Source of the DNA: Anderseniella sp. | Lineage (GTDB): Bacteria; Pseudomonadota; Alphaproteobacteria; Rhizobiales; Aestuariivirgaceae | Direction of reading: 5' to 3' | DNA length: 64,000 nucleotides | Assembly (NCBI GenBank): GCA_030626025.1 | Contig: DAOUPT010000001.1 | Span: 62,001 to 126,000, forward strand | In this document: positions 55,037-63,467 of the stretch, in pieces | How the letters are laid out: each line of letters begins with the position of its first letter | How positions within the stretch are numbered: the first letter of the stretch is position 1 | Notes under the pieces: generated by a model | Seen by the model: the letters and a program-made list of their open reading frames with translations, nothing else | Told to the model about the DNA's origin: nothing | The model's database searches: none | Made by a program: the position numbers and the translations under genes

Positions 55037-55050
55037 TGTAACGTTACAAT
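55037..55050. promoter_or_regulatory. 14-bp perfect palindrome with central CG
   Basis: TTGTAACGTTACAA lies 11 bp upstream of the start of the hypothetical gene at 54660-55025. The central CG and TGTAA arms resemble LacI-type operators. No such regulator is encoded in the window. Confidence 0.45.
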
Positions 55051-55166
55051 AAGCAACATCACATACAATTATTTCTGGTAAACCGTCAATGAGTGATCTC
55101 AGGCAAGGCACTTTTCATAGCTGTTTGAGGCGTCTGAAAATTGCTAATCCAGCTAGACAGTAACAC

Positions 55167-57431
55167 TTACACCGGGATTTTATTGCCGCGGGCAAAGGCG
55201 TGTAGCTGGGTGCGTATGGTTTGTGATGGTGTCTCGATCAGCGGTTCGATAAATTTTGTCAGCTTGGCCTGATCAACACTTAAAACCATCGCCTTAACCG
55301 GCCCGATTGATGCCGGTGCCATTGAGATGGAACGATAACCGGCGCCAATCAATGCCAGCGCTTCGAGCGGGTCACCGGCCATTTCGCCGCACAGCGTTAC
55401 CGGCACATCATGTTCTTTACACTTGCGAGCAATTTCCTGCAGCACTCGTAAAAATACCGGAGACAACAAATCATAGCGTCTGACCAGGCTGCTTTCGGCC
55501 CGATCCGAAGCAAACATATATTGGGCAAGGTCATTTGAGCCGACCGATACGAAATCCACTTCAACCAAAATATCATCAAGTTGCCAGACGATCGCGGGAA
55601 CCTCGATCATGATGCCAAGCCTGATATCTACTGGTACCGGCTGATCAGAATGCTGCAGCCGCCGGGTTTCATGCTCAACAATTTGTCTGGCCTCTAAAAA
55701 CTCCGACAGATTGGCTACAAATGGAAACATCACGCGAAGGGTTTTTCCTGCCGCAGCCTGCAACAAAGCCCGGATTTGCAATTTCAGAAATGCCGGTCGC
55801 GACAGGGACATTCTAAGGCCACGCCAGCCAAGCGCCGGATTATCTTCTTTTGCTCTCGACAGGTAAGGCAGCCTTTTATCCGATCCAATATCAAGTGACC
55901 GAAAAACCACTGGTTGATCACCGGCTGTATTGAGAACCGCTTTATAAAGTTCCACTTGTGCATCAAGACGCGGGAACGAACGGGCAATCATAAATTGCAG
56001 TTCGGTTCGAAACAGGCCGATACCCTCGGCACCTGAATCTGCCAAATGTGGCAAGTCGGCCATCAGTCCGGCATTGATGTTCAAATTGACCTTTTCCCCA
56101 TTTCTGGTAACCGCTTCGACGTCTCGCAATTGGGCGTAACGGGCCTGTTTACGGGCATAAAACCGCACCTTTTCCGCATAAGCACCAACCACTTCACCAT
56201 TGGGACGGATATGAACTTCGCCACTATTGCCATCAATGATGATGTCATCACCCGTATCAACCAGCTCGACAACACCATCAAGCTCGCCGATCACTGGAAT
56301 ATCGAGCGCCCGGGCAACAATCGCCACATGGCTATTTGAGCCTGCATCCTCGAGCACCAGCCCGAATATTTTTGATCGGTCATAATCAAGCAGTTCAGCC
56401 GGACCCATTGTCCGCGCCACCAAAACCGCAGCATCAGGAAGCACTTCATGGGCCGCGGTCTGAGCTGTTCCGGTTAAAACCCGCAACAACCGGTTGGCAA
56501 GATCGTCAAGGTCAGTCATCCGTTCGCGTAAATATGGATCAGCAGATTTGGCCAGCCGGGCACGGTTTTCATTCTGCACACGCTCAACTGCAACTTCAGC
56601 AGTCAGACCGCTTTCTACAGCATCAACAATCCGCTCGACCCAGCCGCGGTCATTGGCAAACATCCGGTAAGTTTCGAGCACCTCATTATAGTCACCACCA
56701 AGTGGGGAATCGCTACTGGTAATCAATTGATCAATCTGCCCCCGCAGCGTGTCAACACCCGCTCGCAGCCGCCGGACTTCCTCATCCACATCAGCGGCAA
56801 CGAAATTTACAATAATCACCCGGGGTTGATGTAAAACCACATGACCAATGGCAATTCCCGGCACCACCGCTTCACCAGTCAGAAAGTGAGAGCGCAGATG
56901 GGCAACGTCCGTTTCGGTTGAATTGGCAACATCATGAAGCTCACCCGATGAAATAATTTCAGCCAGCACCATGGCGGTCGTCTGAACCGCCTCTTCTTCT
57001 TCAGAGGAATAATGGCGCCGTGTTTCATTCTGCACCACCAGAACGCCGATCGGTTTGCCGTTTTTTAGAATAGGAACGCCCAGAAACGAGTGAAAAACCT
57101 CTTCCCCGGTTTCGGGCATAAATTTAAAGGCCGGGTGGTTTTGTGCATCGGACAAATTGAGCATTGCCGAATTTGCCGCAATTGTGCCAACCAGCCCTTC
57201 ATTAATGGCAAGCTGTGTATTGTGCACCGCTTCCTGCTTTAAACCTTTTGTTGCAAACAGCTCAAGCTCATGCCCCGGCCGCATAACATAGATCGAGCAC
57301 ACTTCGGCCACCACATTGGCAGCGATCAGTTTTGTGATTCGATCAAGTCTGGCCTGTGCGACTTCCGGCCCCGCCATAACCTCTCGCAGTTGCCGGAGCA
57401 GAACGCGGGGGCCTAAAGCGGGTGGGTGCAT
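55167..57431 (-). CDS. ptsP: Phosphoenolpyruvate-protein phosphotransferase PtsP (nitrogen PTS enzyme I)
   Basis: 754 aa. N-terminal GAF domain (residues about 20-160), then the enzyme I body: the phosphohistidine swivel region DAGSNSHVAIVARALDIPVIG, GIGLFRTELQFM, and the PEP-binding C-terminal barrel ending with VTLCGEMAGDPLEALALIGAG. It starts the PTS-Ntr phosphorelay, which in Alphaproteobacteria adjusts potassium, nitrogen and polyhydroxyalkanoate metabolism rather than sugar import. 36 nt after lysC on the same strand, a conserved pair. Confidence 0.95.
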   Translation of the reverse strand: MHPPALGPRVLLRQLREVMAGPEVAQARLDRITKLIAANVVAEVCSIYVMRPGHELELFATKGLKQEAVHNTQLAINEGLVGTIAANSAMLNLSDAQNHPAFKFMPETGEEVFHSFLGVPILKNGKPIGVLVVQNETRRHYSSEEEEAVQTTAMVLAEIISSGELHDVANSTETDVAHLRSHFLTGEAVVPGIAIGHVVLHQPRVIIVNFVAADVDEEVRRLRAGVDTLRGQIDQLITSSDSPLGGDYNEVLETYRMFANDRGWVERIVDAVESGLTAEVAVERVQNENRARLAKSADPYLRERMTDLDDLANRLLRVLTGTAQTAAHEVLPDAAVLVARTMGPAELLDYDRSKIFGLVLEDAGSNSHVAIVARALDIPVIGELDGVVELVDTGDDIIIDGNSGEVHIRPNGEVVGAYAEKVRFYARKQARYAQLRDVEAVTRNGEKVNLNINAGLMADLPHLADSGAEGIGLFRTELQFMIARSFPRLDAQVELYKAVLNTAGDQPVVFRSLDIGSDKRLPYLSRAKEDNPALGWRGLRMSLSRPAFLKLQIRALLQAAAGKTLRVMFPFVANLSEFLEARQIVEHETRRLQHSDQPVPVDIRLGIMIEVPAIVWQLDDILVEVDFVSVGSNDLAQYMFASDRAESSLVRRYDLLSPVFLRVLQEIARKCKEHDVPVTLCGEMAGDPLEALALIGAGYRSISMAPASIGPVKAMVLSVDQAKLTKFIEPLIETPSQTIRTQLHAFARGNKIPV

Positions 57432-57467
57432 CAGGCCGCGATCCTTTTAGACAGGGTTACAAACATC

Positions 57468-58721
57468 TCAAGCCGCATCCAGATCATAAACCGTATGCAA
57501 AGAGCGCAGGGCAAGTTCGGTATAATCTTCATCAATCAGAACTGAGGTTTTAATTTCCGACGTGGTAATCGCCAAAATGTTAATACCGTGACTGGCAAGG
57601 GTATCAAACATTGTTGCCGCCACACCAGCATGCGAGCGCATACCAATACCAACAATCGACACTTTGGTAACATTTGGTGCTGATTCAAGCGACTCAAAAC
57701 CGATTTTTTCTTTGTTGCTTTCAAGCACAGACACTGCCGTATCAAGGTCATTGACCATCACCGTAAAGGTGACATTGGCAAACTCGCCATCGGGCGACAC
57801 ATTCTGTACAATCATGTCAACGCTGATATTGGCATCAGCAAGCGGCCTGAATATCGCCGCTGAAATGCCCGGCTTGTCTTTTACGTGACGAACCGTGACT
57901 TTGGCTTCATCCCTGGAATAGGCTATGCCGCTTACAACTTCTTGTTCCACAATCAACTCCTCATCACAGACCAGCGTGCCCGGCCCGAAATTATTGCCCG
58001 GCACTACCGGGATGTCATTGGGTGGATCAAAACTTGATCGCACCTGTAGCGGTACCTTATACACCATTGCCAGTTCAACCGAACGGGTTTGCAAAACTTT
58101 TGCACCCAGTGAAGCCATCTCGAGCATTTCCTCATAGGAAATCCGCGACAGCTTTTTCGCCTGCTTAACAATCCGCGGATCGGTTGTATAAACCCCGTCC
58201 ACATCGGTATAGATATCACATCGCGCCTCAAGGGCTGCCGCCAAAGCAACGGCGCTGGTATCAGAACCGCCACGGCCCAGTGTCGTGATCCGGTTTTCGG
58301 GAGAGACCCCCTGAAAGCCGGCAATTACACAAACCTGCCCGGCCGCCATTTCATCTGCCAACCGCTCAGAGTCAATTTCTGAAATCCGCGCCGCACTGGC
58401 CGCTGAATTGGTTTTGACCTGCACCTGCCAGCCGGTCCATGACCGCGCCTTGATGCCCATGTCCTGCAAAACAATAGCCAAAAGGCCCGAGGTTACCTGT
58501 TCACCGGTGGCAACGATACTGTCATATTCGCGTCGGTCATAGTCAGCCGAAGCCTGACGACACAGATCAACCAGTTCATCGGTCCGCCCCGCCATGGCCG
58601 AAACCACCACCGCAACCTCATTGCCCGCTTCAACTTCGCGCTTAACATGCAGCGCCACATTGCGGATACGGTCAATATCTGCAACCGACGTTCCGCCAAA
58701 TTTCATAACCAAACGGCCCAT
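57468..58721 (-). CDS. lysC: Aspartate kinase
   Basis: 417 aa, first step of the lysine, threonine and methionine branch. Seen: KFGGTSVADIDRIRNVA, GRGGSDTSAVALAAALEA, DVDGVYTTDPRIV in the kinase domain and two C-terminal ACT domains (VRHVKDKPGISAAIF and VSIVGIGMRSHAGVAA) for feedback control. GAGG sits 6 nt before the ATG. Operon with ptsP; divergent from ubiG. Confidence 0.96.
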   Translation of the reverse strand: MGRLVMKFGGTSVADIDRIRNVALHVKREVEAGNEVAVVVSAMAGRTDELVDLCRQASADYDRREYDSIVATGEQVTSGLLAIVLQDMGIKARSWTGWQVQVKTNSAASAARISEIDSERLADEMAAGQVCVIAGFQGVSPENRITTLGRGGSDTSAVALAAALEARCDIYTDVDGVYTTDPRIVKQAKKLSRISYEEMLEMASLGAKVLQTRSVELAMVYKVPLQVRSSFDPPNDIPVVPGNNFGPGTLVCDEELIVEQEVVSGIAYSRDEAKVTVRHVKDKPGISAAIFRPLADANISVDMIVQNVSPDGEFANVTFTVMVNDLDTAVSVLESNKEKIGFESLESAPNVTKVSIVGIGMRSHAGVAATMFDTLASHGINILAITTSEIKTSVLIDEDYTELALRSLHTVYDLDAA

Positions 58722-58849
58722 GTCTGCCTCGAAAAAATATCAGTTGAATAATTAATCTCATTGCGCTGTTAAATTACGCGCGCTAGTCATACCCTCGTGA
58801 TCGATAATATGCAATATTGACGATTAAGTTTGTTCTTTCTGGTGTTTTC

Positions 58850-59626
58850 ATGTCTACAAATTCAATTGCCGGCTCCCTGTCTCTTGACCCTTCAGAAGTT
58901 GCCAAATTTTCTGCCATTGCTGATCAATGGTGGGATGAAACCGGCAAGTTCGGGGTTTTGCACAAGTTCAACCCGACCAGAATAGCCTTTATAAAAGAAC
59001 AGGTTACCGCCCGCCTCGGGCTTGACCCGCTGAGTAATAAACCATTGAAAGGTTTGCGACTACTTGATATCGGTTGCGGTGGCGGTTTGCTCAGCGAGCC
59101 TTTGGCAAGGATGGGTGCTGACATTGTCGCAGCCGACCCATCGGAGAAAAATATCAAGACTGCCATGGTCCATGCCAGCCAGCAGGGTCTGGAAATTGAC
59201 TACCGTGCCACCACCGCAGAACAGCTACAACAGGCCGGTGAAAAATTCGACGTGGTTCTTAATATGGAAGTCATTGAACACGTCAAAGACCCCAAGCAAT
59301 TTACCGCCACTTGCGCCGCAATGGTCAAACCTGGTGGCATGATGTTTGTCGCCACTTTAAACCGAACCCTGAAATCCTTCGCGCTGGCCATTGTCGGAGC
59401 CGAATATATCCTTGGCTGGATGCCCAAAGGCACCCATCAATGGGAAAAATTCATCACCCCCCAAGAGTTAAAGACCTGGCTCGAGGCGGCTGAAATGCAC
59501 CAGAAAACGTTGTCCGGTGTTACTTTTAACCCGATTACCAACACCTGGCACCGTTCGGGCGATACCGGCGTCAATTACATGATTGCAGCAATGAAAGCTG
59601 ATGATGAGCCAGTCAAGGCTTGTTGA
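58850..59626 (+). CDS. ubiG: Ubiquinone biosynthesis O-methyltransferase UbiG
   Basis: 258 aa SAM methyltransferase carrying out both O-methylations in ubiquinone synthesis. Seen: FSAIADQWWDETGKFGVLHKFN, SAM motif LDIGCGGGLLSEPLARMGA, and the ADPSEKNI and VLNMEVIEHVKDP segments. The start at 58850 gives the conserved N-terminus; the in-frame TTG at 58817 is rejected. Its last 14 bp overlap the tail of the convergent PLP gene. Confidence 0.95.
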   Translation: MSTNSIAGSLSLDPSEVAKFSAIADQWWDETGKFGVLHKFNPTRIAFIKEQVTARLGLDPLSNKPLKGLRLLDIGCGGGLLSEPLARMGADIVAADPSEKNIKTAMVHASQQGLEIDYRATTAEQLQQAGEKFDVVLNMEVIEHVKDPKQFTATCAAMVKPGGMMFVATLNRTLKSFALAIVGAEYILGWMPKGTHQWEKFITPQELKTWLEAAEMHQKTLSGVTFNPITNTWHRSGDTGVNYMIAAMKADDEPVKAC

Positions 59627-60662
59627 GCAACAGGTCTTCATTTTGAATTGACGGGAAATGTGATTTGTCGATGTATTTGAAATACTCATCCAGATAAGGC
59701 AGCGGGCCATCGGGGCAGGGGAATACACAAATAATTTCACCGGTTTCTTTGTCGCCAAGCTCATCCAGCCCGTTTCTTGCTTTCAGGTCACCGAGATATT
59801 GCTGTAAACCAGCCAGTGCCAATCCCGAGCTTGGTCCGACAATAATGCCACTGCGGCTCATTTCGAGACTAAGCTGGTAGGATAGCGCTGTCTCAACCCG
59901 TTCAATGGTATCAACATGTTTGCCCCAGTCAAACCCGACAAGTTTCAACAGCTTTTCTGTTCTAACCCCGGGGACGTAATTATCAGGTGCCCGCATGGCA
60001 CCGACAACCTGTAAGGACGGCTTTTTGGCTTTCAGATATCTTGAATTGCCGATGATCGTTCCCGTCGTGCCCAGCCCGGCACAGAAAACATCGATTTTGC
60101 CGTCGGTCTGATCCCATATCTGAGCCGCCGTCCAGCGCTCATGGGCCCGCGGATTGGCTTGGTTGTCATACTGGCCGGGGTTAAGCACATCATCCTGCTC
60201 GGCATCTTTTTTGGCCTTTGATACACCACTGTTCGGGTCACCTTCATCAGGGTTTTCCGGCTCAACATTAACAATCGGCTCGACCCCGAAAAACAGCAAC
60301 ATCAGCAATTTGTGCCATGAAATCTCGCTTGGCACATAGGATTGAATGTCATTGATGCCAAAATGCCGGGCGACCAGCGCCACCGAAGACACCGTATTGC
60401 CGGATGAATTCTCAACAATTTTCCGAACCCCCTCCAACTCACCGTTCAGATACTTTTCTTCAATCATATTGAAGGCCGGGGCTGCCTTGACATTGCCCAA
60501 CGGCATCATATTCATCAGCTTGGCAAAAATGCGAACATTGTCACCGGCAAATGGATTTAGCGTGGACGGCAATTCGACCAGCGGCAGGTAGGTATTCTTG
60601 CCCGGATCAAGAAAGTCTCTTATTGCCGATGATCCCTCAAAGACATTTTGCCGATTCCCCAT
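59613..60662 (-). CDS. Cysteine synthase / cystathionine beta-synthase-like PLP enzyme in an ars operon
   Basis: 349 aa fold-type II PLP enzyme. The PLP lysine lies in MPLGNVKAAPAF (about residue 53), where most cysteine synthases have NPxGSxKDR. The substrate loop is NSSGNTVSS instead of TSGNTG, and the phosphate-binding loop is GLGTTGT instead of GTGGT. GQYDNQANPRAHERWTAAQIW and GIIVGPSSGLALAG are close to CBS/CysK. The start at 60662 has GGGAG 7 nt upstream. It begins 26 nt after arsA, so it belongs to the arsRDA operon. Its reaction is not known; making cysteine, or handling an arsenic-thiol adduct, are guesses. Confidence 0.78.
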   Translation of the reverse strand: MGNRQNVFEGSSAIRDFLDPGKNTYLPLVELPSTLNPFAGDNVRIFAKLMNMMPLGNVKAAPAFNMIEEKYLNGELEGVRKIVENSSGNTVSSVALVARHFGINDIQSYVPSEISWHKLLMLLFFGVEPIVNVEPENPDEGDPNSGVSKAKKDAEQDDVLNPGQYDNQANPRAHERWTAAQIWDQTDGKIDVFCAGLGTTGTIIGNSRYLKAKKPSLQVVGAMRAPDNYVPGVRTEKLLKLVGFDWGKHVDTIERVETALSYQLSLEMSRSGIIVGPSSGLALAGLQQYLGDLKARNGLDELGDKETGEIICVFPCPDGPLPYLDEYFKYIDKSHFPSIQNEDLLLNKP

Positions 60663-60688
60663 TGCATTACTCCCGTTTTTTTCGACAA

Positions 60689-62461
60689 TCAGGCGGCCAC
60701 AGAACTTTTGGCGACCACACACAGGCTTTTTAGTTTTTCAACCCCGACAGGCTCTGCTGCCTGCATCGGAACCACGGCGTAGCGCTGGCAAAGCTCATTG
60801 CGTACTTTGTCAATCTGCTGGTGCTCGGACCGAGCCCGCTGACGCAACAACGGCTGGGTTGTATGGGCAGCAGCAAGACTGGAGTTTATAATCCACCCCC
60901 ACGGCGCTATACCGGCCCGCTGCAGATCATCCTGCAAGTGGGCTGCTTCGAGAACCGGTGTGGTTTCCGGCAAGGTGACAATCACCATTTTGGTTTGTTC
61001 GGGATCCTGCAGGCGCATCATCGGCGTTACCATTCTTGTGCGCTGCTTGCCATCGCTGTGGCGCAGGATATCGCGATGATACGATCCGGTTGCATCAAGC
61101 AACAACAGGGTATGGCCGGTCGGTGCTGTATCCATGATAACAAAATGTTTTGTGCTTTCGCGAATGACCCGTGAGAATGCCTGAAAGACCGCGATTTCTT
61201 CGGTGCAGGGCGAGCGTAAGTCTTCTTCCAGCATCGCGCGACCTTGCGCATCAAGGTTCTTGCCTTTGGTCGCCATCACATGCTGATGATATTGCGCGGT
61301 CACCTCGACCGGATCGATACGACTGACCGTCAGCCCGGCAACATCACCGGCCAGCGTTTCAGTGATATGAGCCGCCGGATCGGTTGTGGTCAACAAAACT
61401 TCATGGCCACGTGCCGCCAGTTCAACCGCAACAGCAGCAGCCATTGTTGTTTTGCCCACACCGCCCTTGCCCATGAACATCACCAGGCCCTTGCCCGGTT
61501 GTTCAATATCATCGACCAGCCCACCCAATGTCGGGAAGTCCTCATGCACTGTAGTCTGGTCTGGTTCAGTGCTAATAAGGTCGGGGGCTCCGGCAGCAAA
61601 CCGCTTCAAGGCACCAATTCCCACAAGATTCTCGGCCCGCAGGGCAAATATTGCGCGCGGCAGCGCTGCAACTTGGCTCGTCATACCAGCCAGCGCATCC
61701 TTATCGCGCTGCAACAAAGCAGCTGATAGCGCATCGCCACCAGTTTCCTGCGGCATCATGCCGTTGATTGCCAATTGCTGGTTTTTGATCCCGATCGCAG
61801 CCAGTTCTTTCGAAGTTCGCGCCACCTCAGACAGGGCAGAGTGACGGGGACGGGCAACCAGCACAAGCCTTGTGGTCGCCCCGTCCGACAAGCGGTCAAC
61901 CGCTGCCGCATAACGGTCGCGCTGTTTTTCCAGCCCGGCCAGCGGCCCCAGACATGAAGCATCGCCCTTGCCCGCTTCCAGAAAACCGGACCAGGCACCG
62001 GGAAGCTTCAGCATCCGGATGGTGTGACCGGTTGGTGCGGTATCAAAAACCACGTGATCATAGCGCTCGACCAAATCATTGTCGGTCAAAAGAGCGGTGA
62101 ATTCATCAAAGGCAGCAATTTCAGTGGTGCAGGCACCGGAAAGTTGTTCCTCGATGCTTCTGAGTGCATCTTCGGGCAAAATACCGCGCATCGGACCAAC
62201 GATACGGTCACGATATTTTGCAGCAGCTTCCTCGGGATTAATTTCAATGGCATCAAGACCGGTCACTTTGGTAATCGGGGTAATTTTGTTGCCGATCTCG
62301 GTTTCAAAAACCTGCCCGACATTTGAGGCCGGATCGGTACTGACCAGCAAAACTTTTTTACCGGCATCTGCCAGGCTAAGTGTCGTTGCGCAGGCAAGCG
62401 ATGTTTTTCCAACACCCCCTTTGCCGGTAAAGAAAACAAACTTTGGAAGATCAGTGAACAT
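60689..62461 (-). CDS. arsA: Arsenite-stimulated ATPase ArsA (two-domain)
   Basis: 590 aa with duplicated A1 and A2 halves. Each half has a deviant Walker A (GKGGVGKTSLACATT at residue 12; GKGGVGKTTMAAAVA at about 335) and the signature DTAPTGHT. The three metalloid cysteines of E. coli ArsA have counterparts: SGACTTEIAAF, GDASCLGPLAG and RSPCTEEIAVF. It powers arsenite or antimonite efflux through a membrane partner, normally ArsB. No such partner is in the operon. Confidence 0.95.
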   Translation of the reverse strand: MFTDLPKFVFFTGKGGVGKTSLACATTLSLADAGKKVLLVSTDPASNVGQVFETEIGNKITPITKVTGLDAIEINPEEAAAKYRDRIVGPMRGILPEDALRSIEEQLSGACTTEIAAFDEFTALLTDNDLVERYDHVVFDTAPTGHTIRMLKLPGAWSGFLEAGKGDASCLGPLAGLEKQRDRYAAAVDRLSDGATTRLVLVARPRHSALSEVARTSKELAAIGIKNQQLAINGMMPQETGGDALSAALLQRDKDALAGMTSQVAALPRAIFALRAENLVGIGALKRFAAGAPDLISTEPDQTTVHEDFPTLGGLVDDIEQPGKGLVMFMGKGGVGKTTMAAAVAVELAARGHEVLLTTTDPAAHITETLAGDVAGLTVSRIDPVEVTAQYHQHVMATKGKNLDAQGRAMLEEDLRSPCTEEIAVFQAFSRVIRESTKHFVIMDTAPTGHTLLLLDATGSYHRDILRHSDGKQRTRMVTPMMRLQDPEQTKMVIVTLPETTPVLEAAHLQDDLQRAGIAPWGWIINSSLAAAHTTQPLLRQRARSEHQQIDKVRNELCQRYAVVPMQAAEPVGVEKLKSLCVVAKSSVAA

Positions 62462-62497
62462 GGTTTTTCCCGTTTTGAATAATATTTTGCCGTCAGA

Positions 62498-62890
62498 TCA
62501 GCAGCAGCTGGAGGACACTTTTTCAGACTCAGCTGCATCACCGCCGCAACAGGATGTCGAAGCTGTTTCGGTCGCACCGGCTTTAAATTCGACACCGGTC
62601 ATTTTCGCCAATTTCTCACGGACCGGATATTGCCCGGACGTCTGCAACGTATCGCCAAGCATAATAACCGGCAGACCTTCAACGCCAGATTTTTCCAACA
62701 CTGCCTTAACGCTCTCATTCTCAGCAAACAGTACTGGTTCTTGTGAAAGATTAATACGTTTCACCTCAACGCCGCGCTCGGCAAGCCAGTCAAGATCTGC
62801 TGCAAACTGCACGAGATGCGGATCAATATCAGGGCCGCAAATACCGGTGGAGCAGCACATGGCCGGATCATAAACAGTTAGAGTGGTCAT
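62498..62890 (-). CDS. arsD: Arsenic metallochaperone ArsD
   Basis: 130 aa. Translation from the ATG at 62890 puts the metalloid-binding residues at Cys12, Cys13 and Cys18 (PAMCCSTGICGP), exactly the positions used in known ArsD, which confirms this start over an in-frame ATG six codons upstream. Two further vicinal pairs, CC at 114-115 and 129-130, lie in the tail. It hands As(III) to ArsA. 14 nt after arsR and 36 nt before arsA. Confidence 0.95.
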   Translation of the reverse strand: MTTLTVYDPAMCCSTGICGPDIDPHLVQFAADLDWLAERGVEVKRINLSQEPVLFAENESVKAVLEKSGVEGLPVIMLGDTLQTSGQYPVREKLAKMTGVEFKAGATETASTSCCGGDAAESEKVSSSCC

Positions 62891-62904
62891 TTGAATTTTC
62901 CTAT

Positions 62905-63309
62905 TCAACAGGTTGATTTTGTGGATTTGGAATTGGGTGATACCCAGCAGGCATCGTCATCATCGCCGCTTTGCAATTTGCTCTCAAAAACCGAATTCAG
63001 GAAGTTGGCGAACGGCAGCAATCTGCCAGCATTAACTGAATAGCAAACCCGCGGTCGTTCAATTTCACCGATGATGATACCGGCAGATTTCAGAATGCGC
63101 AGGTGTTCAGAAACCGTCGATTGGGCCAAGCCCACTTCACCAACAATATCGCCGCCAATGCAGGATTTCTTTTCCATCAAAAGACGTATGATCTGAATGC
63201 GGGCCGGATGGGCCAGCGCCTTGGCCAGTGCTGCAAGATCCTCACCCGACACATCATTTGCGGTCTGGTCTCGACTTTCCGGGGCAGACGTTTTCACCGC
63301 TAATTGCAT
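62905..63309 (-). CDS. arsR: ArsR-family repressor
   Basis: 134 aa winged-helix repressor. Seen: ALAKALAHPARIQIIRLLMEK, then GLAQSTVSEHLRILKSAG, the recognition helix. The ELCVCDL metal site of plasmid ArsR is missing; Cys occur in KKSCIGGD, RVCYSVN, DDACWV and at the C-terminal STC, so As(III) is probably bound by a different Cys set, as in ArsR types with C-terminal cysteines. First gene of the operon, with a palindromic AT-rich operator upstream. Confidence 0.93.
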   Translation of the reverse strand: MQLAVKTSAPESRDQTANDVSGEDLAALAKALAHPARIQIIRLLMEKKSCIGGDIVGEVGLAQSTVSEHLRILKSAGIIIGEIERPRVCYSVNAGRLLPFANFLNSVFESKLQSGDDDDACWVSPNSKSTKSTC

Positions 63310-63341
63310 CTCGTTCCCTTTTGCTTTGCTTTGCTTAACCT

Positions 63342-63379
63342 AATATCGTATATCGTCGATACACTATATAGTCGATATT
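63342..63379 (-). promoter_or_regulatory. Candidate ArsR operator/promoter
   Basis: AATATCG (63342-63348) and CGATATT (63373-63379) are inverted arms around a second palindrome TATCGTCGATA (63351-63361). The site lies 32-70 nt upstream of arsR and contains TATATAG-like -10 sequences, the usual place for ArsR autorepression. Confidence 0.6.
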
Positions 63380-63400
63380 TTTCGTCGTGCAATCAAAAAA

Positions 63401-63426
63401 AATCCCGGCTCGCCAGAACCGGGATT
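63401..63426 (-). terminator. lepA: Intrinsic terminator of lepA
   Basis: AATCCCGG / CCGGGATT, 8-bp stem with a 10-nt loop. The minus strand then has a run of eight T (63395-63402 region). It lies 42 nt after the lepA stop and before the arsR promoter. Confidence 0.85.
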
Positions 63427-63467
63427 TTTATCAACTTTTGAAAGACCACAAGCCGAAGAGCGTGGCC

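Noticed and set aside
62079-62873. 264-codon plus-strand frame under arsA/arsD
   Set aside because: Antisense to two genes with intact catalytic and metal-binding residues.
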